The notes beneath the pieces were generated by a model, which was not told the origin of the DNA, did not search any database, and was given only the letters and a program-made list of their open reading frames with translations. From positions 1 through 11,753 of the forward strand of contig JBHJGY010000128.1 in assembly GCA_050331335.1 (NCBI GenBank): a stretch of DNA of 11,753 nt, in the 5' to 3' direction. The position numbers were made by a program, and so were the translations under genes. This document shows positions 1 through 5,579 of the stretch, in pieces. This DNA comes from Thermohalobaculum sp050331335. Its GTDB lineage: Bacteria > Pseudomonadota > Alphaproteobacteria > Rhodobacterales > Rhodobacteraceae. Within the stretch, counting starts at the first letter, position 1; every line of letters starts with the position of its first letter.

Positions 1-77
1 ACGATCACCCCTATGCCCAGGCCTTCGTCGTGATCGAGGCCCTGCCCCTGCCCCGCCGCGCGGGCTCCGAGCGCTGA
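1..77 (+). CDS. acpS: Holo-[acyl-carrier-protein] synthase, C-terminal end (partial)
   Basis: The window opens inside a gene read from base 3 to a TGA at 75-77. Only about 24 residues are visible; they contain AQAFVVIEALPLP and end in a short basic tail. The hydrophobic strand after a DDHPYAQ-like stretch resembles the last beta-strand of AcpS, which transfers 4'-phosphopantetheine from CoA to apo-ACP in the cytoplasm. The location fits: in Alphaproteobacteria acpS commonly sits just before lepB, rnc and era. The identification rests on a short tail plus synteny, so it is probable and not certain. The catalytic part lies outside the window. Confidence 0.65.
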   Translation, partial: DHPYAQAFVVIEALPLPRRAGSER

Positions 78-146
78 GCCTTGCCAGCCACCGGCCCCGC
101 GGCCATTCTCCCGCCCGTTGCATGAGGGGATTTCGGGGGGCACGGG

Positions 147-878
147 GTGGCTGAGAGCGGGGACGACACCAAGGCATCGAGCTATCACCAGCACCTGACG
201 CTCGCGATGGGGGCCGTGACCGGCGCCAACGCGCTGCTCCAGGGACCGTTGCCGTGGCTATCAGGCGCGGCTGCGGTAGTCATCGGGATTTACTGGGTCG
301 TGCGGCTCCAGCTCGACAGCGACCTCGGGGTCGAGCGCCTGCGCGCCCTTCTGGGCGACAAGGGGCTCAGGCGGCGGGGCGTCGCCGTCCTCTACGGGCT
401 CGCCGATCTCGCCGCCGCGCTCGTCCTCTTCACCGGGCTCGGGGTGGCGCTCATCGCCGCGGTCTCGGCCCTTAACTGGCTGGCGGGCCAGCCGCTCCTC
501 GACCTCGGCGCCCTCTTCGACGACCTCAAGCGCCCAGAGGGGTGGATCGAGAACCTCTGGCTGATCGCCATGATCTTCTCGACCTTCCTGCCGACGGCGG
601 CCCATGCGGCCATCGCCTGCCTCAGCCTGGTGAGCGCGGTGCCGGTCCCCTGGGGCGACTATGTGCGCCGGGGCCTCCACGAGCACGCCGAAGGCCGCAC
701 CGACCGAACCCGGCGCTTCGCGATCACGGCGCAGGTGACGGTTATGATCCTCCTGAGCCTCGCGCTGCCCGTCGTGATCCTCGGCGGGCTTGGCTACGGG
801 CTCTGGCGCTGGCACCCGGAGGTCTTCACGGGCTATCTCGGGCTCTTCGAGGCGACCGCCGCGGCGCTGGCCCCGTGA
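147..878 (+). CDS. Unrecognised multi-pass inner-membrane protein between acpS and lepB
   Basis: I do not recognise the family. The 243-residue protein has a polar N-terminus of about 17 residues, then four clear hydrophobic blocks at about residues 35-53, 78-112, 134-166 and 191-220. The second and third are long enough to be helical hairpins, so four to six membrane segments are possible. Between them are charged loops, including an Arg-rich one at about 173-190. No catalytic motif is visible. The GTG start at 147 is the first usable start after acpS and follows a G-rich stretch with no clean ribosome site; ATG at residue 21 would cut into the conserved-looking hydrophobic region, so the start is uncertain. 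It lies 69 bases after acpS and 72 before lepB on the same strand, so it is probably co-transcribed. Reality of the gene is fairly sure from continuous coding with membrane character; function is unknown. Confidence 0.75.
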   Translation: MAESGDDTKASSYHQHLTLAMGAVTGANALLQGPLPWLSGAAAVVIGIYWVVRLQLDSDLGVERLRALLGDKGLRRRGVAVLYGLADLAAALVLFTGLGVALIAAVSALNWLAGQPLLDLGALFDDLKRPEGWIENLWLIAMIFSTFLPTAAHAAIACLSLVSAVPVPWGDYVRRGLHEHAEGRTDRTRRFAITAQVTVMILLSLALPVVILGGLGYGLWRWHPEVFTGYLGLFEATAAALAP

Positions 879-950
879 GCGGCGCTTGACAGACGGGCGG
901 GCCCCGGTCACCTACGCGGGACCCACACGCCCGCGGAGAGCTCAGCGCCC

Positions 951-1853
951 ATGGCCGACAGCACGACCAAGAAGAAGGACGGCATCCTCGACACCCTGAA
1001 GACGATCTTCTGGGCGCTCCTGATCGCCGGGGCCTTCCGCACAATCCTGTTCCAGCCGTTCTCGATCCCGTCGGGCTCGATGAAACCGGAGCTTTTGATC
1101 GGCGATTATCTGTTCGTGTCGAAATTCGCCTATGGCTACTCACGCTATTCGCTGCCGTTCTCGCCGGAATGGGACTGGCTGTTCGACGGCGGGCGGATCC
1201 TTGCGCGGATGCCCGAGCGCGGCGACGTTGTGGTCTTTAAGCATCCCCGGTTCGACGCTTGTTCGGCCGGCGCGATCGAGCAGACGACAGACTTCGTGCT
1301 GCGCCTGCTGCGCCTGCGGACGACGACGATCAACGACGATTGCATCGACTATGTGAAGCGCATCGTCGGGTTGCCCGGCGACCAGATCCAGGTGCGCGGC
1401 GGGCTGCTCTACATCAACGGGGAGGCGGTTCCAACCGAGCGCATCGAGGATTTTGTCGAGCCGATGATCCGCCTTGGCAGCCCGCGCCCGGATTTTCCGC
1501 GCTGCATCAACAATCCGGTTCCCCCCGGCGGCGACTGCGTGAAGGAGCAGTTCGTCGAGACGCTGCCAGGCGACAACGCCCATCGGGTGATCAACATTTA
1601 CGGCGAGGTCGGCACCGAAGGTCTGCCGCGGAGCGGACCGGACAACACCCCGGTCTTCACCGTGCCGGAGGGGCATTTCTTCTTCATGGGCGACAACCGT
1701 GACAACTCGGTCGACAGCCGCGACGGCCGGGTCGGCTTTGTGCCCTTCCAGAACCTGATCGGCCGAGCCGACATCGTGGCGATTTCCTCCGCGGGTGCCT
1801 TCTGGGAGCTGTGGAACTGGCGCTTTAGCCGGTCCCTGGAGCTCATTGACTGA
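951..1853 (+). CDS. lepB: Signal peptidase I
   Basis: Type I signal peptidase, a membrane-anchored Ser/Lys protease that removes signal peptides from exported proteins on the periplasmic face. The 300-residue product has one N-terminal membrane segment at about 17-34. The IPSGSM box follows, with nucleophile Ser43, then DYVKRIVGLPGD with general base Lys136, and the family signature GDNRDNSVDSR near residues 247-257. A Cys pair in a loop (CINNPVPPGGDC, about 184-195) is shared with the adjacent paralogue and could form a periplasmic disulfide. The segment between Ser and Lys is long (93 residues). ATG at 951 is preceded by GGAGAG at 935-940. Position before rnc and era is the standard alphaproteobacterial arrangement. 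All catalytic elements are present, so it should be active. Confidence 0.97.
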   Translation: MADSTTKKKDGILDTLKTIFWALLIAGAFRTILFQPFSIPSGSMKPELLIGDYLFVSKFAYGYSRYSLPFSPEWDWLFDGGRILARMPERGDVVVFKHPRFDACSAGAIEQTTDFVLRLLRLRTTTINDDCIDYVKRIVGLPGDQIQVRGGLLYINGEAVPTERIEDFVEPMIRLGSPRPDFPRCINNPVPPGGDCVKEQFVETLPGDNAHRVINIYGEVGTEGLPRSGPDNTPVFTVPEGHFFFMGDNRDNSVDSRDGRVGFVPFQNLIGRADIVAISSAGAFWELWNWRFSRSLELID

Positions 1854-2465
1854 TCGGGCGCCTTGGCAGCTGCGGCTCCTCTGGGTCGGTGCGCCGATCG
1901 GCCTGATAGCCCTTGCGCTCGTCTTTGCGCCGGTGATCGGCGCGCGGCTCTTCGGTGGCGGCTATTTCAGCATCCCCGGCAACTCGATGAGCCCAGCTCT
2001 TGAGGCGGGCGACGTGATCCTCACCGAAGATAACCTGGGGATGCCGCCCCGGGGCGCCATTATCCTCTATGATCACCCGACACAGCCGGGCACTACCTGG
2101 ATCAAGCGGGTGATCGGCCTGCCCGGCGAGACCGTTCAGGTTAAAGCTGGCGTCGTCCATATCGGCGGGGTTGCCGCGCAGATGGCGCGGCTCGACGACC
2201 ATATCGTGCCCAATTTGCGATCGGGCACGCCACCGCGATTGCCCCGCTGTAGCAACGCGCCCGTCCGCGCGGGCGGTCACTGCCGGCGGGCGCGCTGGCG
2301 GGAGACCCTGCCGGACGGAACCGCGCAGATCGTCCTCAACATCCATGGCGAGATCGGTGCCGACGGCGCGCCTCAGCGCGGACCGGACAACACCTCGGCC
2401 TTCGAGGTCCCCGAAGACCATCTCTTCGTCATGGGCGACAATCGCGACAATTCGGTCGACAGCCG
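1633..2465 (+). repeat. Identical short blocks shared by the two signal peptidase genes
   Basis: Besides protein similarity, the two copies share exact DNA blocks: GCGGACCGGACAACACC at 1633-1649 and 2378-2394, and TCGGTCGACAGCCG at 1707-1720 and 2452-2465. They encode the GPDNT and SVDSR parts, so protein constraint explains much of the match. They show that the copies arose by tandem duplication about 745 bases apart; the rest has diverged widely. Confidence 0.7.
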
Positions 2466-2586
2466 GTTTGTGAGCTCTCACGGTCCGGTGCCCGTCGAGG
2501 CGGTCTCGGCGCGCGCCTGGCGGATCCATTACGCCGTCGGGCCAACGGGTCTGCGCTGGGAGCGCTTCGGCGCACGGATCCGCTGA
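1846..2586 (+). CDS. Second, compact signal peptidase I paralogue
   Basis: A divergent tandem copy of lepB. With the TTG start at 1846 it is 246 residues. One membrane segment at about 14-33 is followed by SIPGNSMSP with nucleophile Ser47, TWIKRVIGLPGE with Lys87, the loop CSNAPVRAGGHC, and VMGDNRDNSVDSR near the end. Both catalytic residues and the signature are kept, but the Ser-to-Lys segment is only 40 residues against 93 in the upstream copy, which has lost or never had the insert. The start is chosen because TTG (1846-1848) overlaps the lepB stop (1851-1853) and has GGAG at 1838-1841; an in-frame GTG at 1795 would overlap lepB by 59 bases without a ribosome site. Its stop overlaps the rnc start by one base (TGATG). 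Probably an active peptidase with distinct substrate preference; that last point is inference. Confidence 0.9.
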   Translation: MTDRAPWQLRLLWVGAPIGLIALALVFAPVIGARLFGGGYFSIPGNSMSPALEAGDVILTEDNLGMPPRGAIILYDHPTQPGTTWIKRVIGLPGETVQVKAGVVHIGGVAAQMARLDDHIVPNLRSGTPPRLPRCSNAPVRAGGHCRRARWRETLPDGTAQIVLNIHGEIGADGAPQRGPDNTSAFEVPEDHLFVMGDNRDNSVDSRFVSSHGPVPVEAVSARAWRIHYAVGPTGLRWERFGARIR

Positions 2587-3290
2587 TGGTGCGCCGGGAG
2601 GCCATCGTGTCGCTCGACGCGCTGTGTGGCCGGCTCGGGCACCGCTTCGCCGATCGGGCCCTGCTCGACGCCGCGCTCACCCATTCCTCCGCCGCAACAC
2701 CGGCACGGCCCGACAACCAACGGCTCGAGTTTCTCGGTGACAGGGTGCTCGGCCTGATCGTCGCCGAAGCGCTGCTCGCCGCCCATCCGGACGAGGCGGA
2801 AGGGACCCTGGCCCCGCGGTTCAATGCGCTTGTCCGTCGGGAGACGCTCGCCGAGGTCGCCGAGGAGATCGGGCTCGGCGCCCATCTGCGGCTGGGGCGG
2901 TCTGAGAGCACGTCTGGCGGCCGAAGGAAGGCGGCGATCCTGGCAGATGCGATGGAGGCGGTGATCGCTGCGGTCTATCTCGACGGCGGCTTCGACCGCG
3001 CCCGAGAGGTGGTGACAGGCCTGCTGGCAGCTCGTATCGCCGTCACGGCCGCGCCGCCGATCGATGCGAAAACCGAGCTTCAGGAGTGGGCCCAGGCCCG
3101 CGCACTGCGCCCGCCAGACTATCGGCTCATCTCTCGCGAGGGACCAGACCATGCGCCTACCTTCACCGTAGAGGCGCGGCTGGAGACCGGCGAGAGCGGG
3201 TCGGGGGCAGCCGCCTCCAAGAAAGCCGCCGAGCAAGCGGCGGCGGCCGCGTTGCTGGCCCAGCTCGAGAACATGGAGCGGCCGACATGA
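2586..3290 (+). CDS. rnc: Ribonuclease III
   Basis: Cytoplasmic endonuclease that cuts double-stranded RNA, needed for rRNA precursor processing and mRNA turnover. The 234-residue length is normal. The N-terminal nuclease domain (about 10-155) contains the signature NQRLEFLGD with metal ligands Glu48 and Asp52, and the second acidic pair Asp121 and Glu124 in ADAMEAV. The C-terminal double-stranded-RNA-binding domain (about 160-230) begins at DAKTELQEWAQ and ends with an Ala-rich helix containing SKKAAEQAA. The ATG at 2586 shares one base with the preceding stop (TGATG) and has no strong ribosome site, so translation is probably coupled. The downstream era start overlaps its stop (ATGA). lepB-rnc-era is a classic operon; RNase III and Era both act in 16S rRNA maturation. 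Confidence 0.98.
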   Translation: MVRREAIVSLDALCGRLGHRFADRALLDAALTHSSAATPARPDNQRLEFLGDRVLGLIVAEALLAAHPDEAEGTLAPRFNALVRRETLAEVAEEIGLGAHLRLGRSESTSGGRRKAAILADAMEAVIAAVYLDGGFDRAREVVTGLLAARIAVTAAPPIDAKTELQEWAQARALRPPDYRLISREGPDHAPTFTVEARLETGESGSGAAASKKAAEQAAAAALLAQLENMERPT

Positions 3291-4216
3291 GCGACGACGA
3301 CACCCCGCCCGAGGCCACCCGTTGCGGTTTCGTCGCCCTCATCGGGGAGCCCAATGCCGGAAAGTCGAGCCTGCTGAACCGGCTGGTGGGCGCCAAGGTC
3401 TCGATTGTCACGCATAAGGTGCAAACGACACGGGGGCGCATCCGAGGCGTGACGTTGGAAGGGCCGGCGCAGATCGTCTTCGTCGACACCCCCGGGTTGT
3501 TTCGACCGCGCCGCAAGCTCGACCGGGCGATGGTCGCGGCCGCCTGGGCCGGGGCCGTGGATGCCGACGCGGTGGTGCTCCTCGTCGAAGCCCATCGGGG
3601 GGCGACCGAGGGTGCCTCGGAGATCATCGCGGCCCTGCCGGAGCATCTGCCCCCGGGCCGGGAGGCTGCGCTCGCCATCAATAAGATCGACCGGGTCCCG
3701 GCCGAGCGCCTGCTGCCGCTTTCGGCGGACCTCAACGACCGATACCCCTTCGCCGCGACCTTCCTGATCTCCGCGACCACCGGCTCGGGCGTCGCGGATC
3801 TCAAGCGCTGGCTCGGCGCGCGGATGCCTGAGGGGCCGTGGCACTACCCCGAGGACCAAATCGCCGACCTGCCCCTGCGCATGTTGGCTTCGGAGATCAC
3901 CCGGGAAAAACTCATGCTCAGGCTGCATCAGGAGTTGCCCTATAATCTCACCGTCGAGACCGAGGGCTGGGAGGAGCGGCGCGACGGCTCTGTCCGGATC
4001 GACCAGCTGATCTATGTCGCGCGCGATGGCCATAAGGGGATCGTGCTCGGCGCGAAGGGCGCCACGCTCAAAGCCGTCGGCGCCGAGGCCCGACACGAGA
4101 TTGCCGACACGATCGACCAGCCGGTGCATCTGTTCCTCCAGGTGAAGGTTCGGCCCGGATGGCTCGAAGAAGCCGCCCGTTTCAGAGCCATGGGGCTCGA
4201 CCTATCCGATGGCTGA
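3287..4216 (+). CDS. era: GTPase Era
   Basis: Ras-like GTPase that binds the 3' end of 16S rRNA and helps 30S subunit assembly. The 309-residue product has the P-loop GEPNAGKS (20-27), the TT switch region near 47-48, DTPG (67-70) and NKID (132-135). The C-terminal KH domain for RNA binding (about 205-290) includes the GHKGIVLGAKG loop. Length is close to the usual 300. The ATG at 3287 overlaps the rnc stop in ATGA and has GGAG at 3275-3278. The frame stays open upstream into rnc to about 3086, but that part has no era homology in character and is rejected. Its last codons overlap a possible 28-codon ORF that leads to the next gene. No unusual residue seen. Confidence 0.98.
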   Translation: MSDDDTPPEATRCGFVALIGEPNAGKSSLLNRLVGAKVSIVTHKVQTTRGRIRGVTLEGPAQIVFVDTPGLFRPRRKLDRAMVAAAWAGAVDADAVVLLVEAHRGATEGASEIIAALPEHLPPGREAALAINKIDRVPAERLLPLSADLNDRYPFAATFLISATTGSGVADLKRWLGARMPEGPWHYPEDQIADLPLRMLASEITREKLMLRLHQELPYNLTVETEGWEERRDGSVRIDQLIYVARDGHKGIVLGAKGATLKAVGAEARHEIADTIDQPVHLFLQVKVRPGWLEEAARFRAMGLDLSDG

Positions 4217-4295
4217 GGACCGGCAGACCGCTGCCGACTGCCGCCGCTTGCCTGTGCACGAGAACATCCGAGCGCGCAGCGGGACCGGCAGATGA
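4209..4295 (+). CDS. Possible 28-residue linking ORF between era and the DUF1491 gene
   Basis: A short open frame starts ATG at 4209, inside the end of era, where the era stop TGA lies at 4214-4216 (ATGGCTGA). It ends TGA at 4293-4295, overlapping the ATG of the DUF1491 gene at 4292 (ATGA). The 28-residue product is polar and basic, begins MAEDRQTAADC and ends RARSGTGR, with one Cys and no membrane segment; I recognise no family. The ribosome site is weak (GGGG about 12 bases upstream), so it would depend on ribosomes terminating on era. Overlaps at both ends fit a peptide, or a translation bridge, that couples era to the next gene. A chance open frame is a real alternative in DNA this G+C rich. 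Confidence 0.3.
   Translation: MAEDRQTAADCRRLPVHENIRARSGTGR
4217..4292 (+). repeat. 11-base direct repeat flanking the era-DUF1491 junction
   Basis: GGACCGGCAGA occurs at 4217-4227, right after the era stop, and at 4282-4292, running into the DUF1491 start. The copies are 65 bases apart and bracket nearly the whole possible 28-codon ORF. It may be a remnant of a local duplication of the junction, or chance. Confidence 0.5.
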
Positions 4296-4627
4296 CGGCG
4301 CGGCTCGCCACCGAGATCTGGGTGTCGGCCTATCTCATGCGGCTGGGGGCCGAAGGCATCCCGGCCTTCATCGCCCATAAAGGGGATCGCGTGGCGGGCG
4401 CTGTGGCGGTCAAGATCGCTTTCATGAATGGTAAAGCGTCTCTCTACACGCGACATTACGATTTCACCGGCCATCTTAAATGGGACGGCCTGCTGGAGCA
4501 GGTCGAAGAGGCCGCAGTCGATGCGGCCATCGCACGGCGGCTGAGAGGCGATCGGGACCTCTGGGTCGTGGAAGTTGAAGACCCCCAGGGGCGGCATCTG
4601 CTCGACACCCCGGGGCTGGAGGAGTGA
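4292..4627 (+). CDS. DUF1491 family protein
   Basis: A 111-residue soluble protein matching, from memory, the alphaproteobacterial DUF1491 family: an N-terminal TEIWVSAYLMRL, a central strand region with KIAFMNGKASLYTR, and a C-terminal LWVVEVEDPQGRHLLDTPGLEE. The function of this family is unknown. No signal peptide, membrane segment or catalytic motif is visible. ATG at 4292 is the first in-frame start; its ribosome site is poor, which makes coupling to the upstream reading frame attractive. It ends three bases before recO, and the recO ribosome site lies in its last codons. The same position between era and recO is common in this class, which suggests a house-keeping role linked to translation or repair, but this is inference. 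Confidence 0.85.
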   Translation: MTARLATEIWVSAYLMRLGAEGIPAFIAHKGDRVAGAVAVKIAFMNGKASLYTRHYDFTGHLKWDGLLEQVEEAAVDAAIARRLRGDRDLWVVEVEDPQGRHLLDTPGLEE

Positions 4628-4630
4628 TCG

Positions 4631-5446
4631 ATGGAGTGGCGCGACGAGGGCATTCTCTTAAGCGTGCGGCGCCATGGCGAGCGCGCCGCGGTGATCGAGG
4701 TTCTTACGGCAGAGCACGGGCGACATTCGGGCCTTGTACAAGGCGGCGGCGGGGTCAAGCTCGCGGCCGTTCTGCAACCGGGCGCCTCGCTGGCGCTCAC
4801 CTGGCGCGCCAGGCTGGAGGAGCATCTGGGCAGCCTCAAAGTCGAGCCGATCCGCTCGCGCGCCGCGCCGATCATGGCGGATCGCGGGAAGCTCGCCGCG
4901 CTCAACGCGATGGCTGCGCTGGCTCTGACCACCCTTGCCGAGCGGGAACCCTGCGGTGAACTTTACACCTCCGCCTTGGCCTTCGTCGATGCTATGGCAG
5001 ACGGCGCGTGGGACTGGCCGGCGAGCTACGCCAAATGGGAGCTCACCCTGCTCGCGACGCTGGGCTTCGGGCTCGATCTCACGCGCTGTGCGGCGAGCGG
5101 GCTGCGTTCCGACCTCGCCTTCGTCAGCCCGCGAACGGGCCGCGCGGTCAGCCGCAGCTCGGGTTCAATCTGGGCCGACAAACTCCTGCCACTGCCAAGC
5201 TTCCTGATCGGCCCGTCCCAACCCAACACCGCCGCCGTCCGGGAAGCGCTGCGGCTCACCGGCTTCTTCCTCGAAACCTGGATGCTCCCGTCCTTCGGAC
5301 AAGAGGCGCTGCCCGCAGCTCGGCAGCGGTTTCTCGATTGCCTGGAACAGGTGGAGATGGGGCCGCCGCCCGAAGCCGACGCGCGGGACGACGAGGCGGA
5401 GTTCCATAAGGCAATGGGGACGACGCGGGTGCTGCTCTTGCCCTAG
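4631..5446 (+). CDS. recO: DNA repair protein RecO
   Basis: RecO works with RecR (and RecF) to load RecA on SSB-coated single-stranded DNA in the RecF recombination pathway. The 271-residue protein starts with an OB-fold (about 1-80) carrying MEWRDEGILLS and LTAEHGRHSGLVQGG, followed by the helical RecO C domain (about 85-240). The region around Cys153 (CAASG, then LAFVSPRTGRAVS) corresponds to the zinc-finger area of other RecO proteins, but the remaining cysteines are absent, as in many proteobacterial copies. A polar acidic tail of about 25 residues follows the usual end near FLDCLEQV. ATG at 4631 has a strong GGAGGAG site at 4618-4624 and lies three bases after DUF1491. It is likely the last gene of the acpS-lepB-rnc-era operon. 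Confidence 0.95.
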   Translation: MEWRDEGILLSVRRHGERAAVIEVLTAEHGRHSGLVQGGGGVKLAAVLQPGASLALTWRARLEEHLGSLKVEPIRSRAAPIMADRGKLAALNAMAALALTTLAEREPCGELYTSALAFVDAMADGAWDWPASYAKWELTLLATLGFGLDLTRCAASGLRSDLAFVSPRTGRAVSRSSGSIWADKLLPLPSFLIGPSQPNTAAVREALRLTGFFLETWMLPSFGQEALPAARQRFLDCLEQVEMGPPPEADARDDEAEFHKAMGTTRVLLLP

Positions 5447-5452
5447 GGGCTC

Positions 5453-5476
5453 GCGCGGCGGGCGATGCGGCCGCGC
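5453..5476 (+). terminator. GC hairpin just after recO, possible weak terminator
   Basis: GCGCGGC at 5453-5459 pairs with GCCGCGC at 5470-5476 around a 10-base loop, starting seven bases after the recO stop. The seven all-GC pairs are strong, but no run of T follows, so intrinsic termination is doubtful. It may mark the end of the upstream operon or only be chance pairing in G+C-rich DNA. The rest of the recO-ABC gap (5477-5579) holds nothing else I can support. Confidence 0.25.
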
Positions 5477-5579
5477 AGCCACCGCAAGCGACCGCACTCT
5501 GGCGGCAGGCGCGCCCCTCGTCTAGGACGGAGCCGTGCCCAGTTTCGGGCGCGCGCGCCACGCCCACCGGAGCCCGACC

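Noticed and set aside
81..109. TTGCCA, 17 bases, CATTCT as a promoter for the membrane protein gene
   Set aside because: The -10 matches only three of six bases; too weak to call in this composition.
122..154. Ten-codon ATG frame overlapping the GTG start at 147
   Set aside because: Too short and Gly/Arg-rich, with no sign of coding selection visible.
886..916. Perfect TTGACA box upstream of lepB as a promoter
   Set aside because: No acceptable -10 hexamer is found 16-18 bases downstream, and the box overlaps an intergenic region within a likely operon.
2529..3236. Minus-strand open frame of 235 codons opposite rnc
   Set aside because: Mirror of rnc, which has full RNase III active-site motifs; the antisense product shows no family features.
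3086..3286. N-terminal extension of era upstream of ATG 3287
   Set aside because: It would overlap rnc by about 200 bases; ATG 3287 has a ribosome site, overlaps the rnc stop by ATGA, and gives the usual Era length.
3119..4129. Open frame of 336 codons on the minus strand opposite era
   Set aside because: It lies entirely opposite rnc and era, has low-complexity Arg/Gly/Asp-rich composition and no recognisable motif; long antisense frames are expected in G+C-rich codons.
5535..5579. GTG start for the ABC exporter
   Set aside because: The spacing to any purine-rich site is less good than for ATG 5580 with GGAG at 5569-5572; still possible, adding 15 residues.
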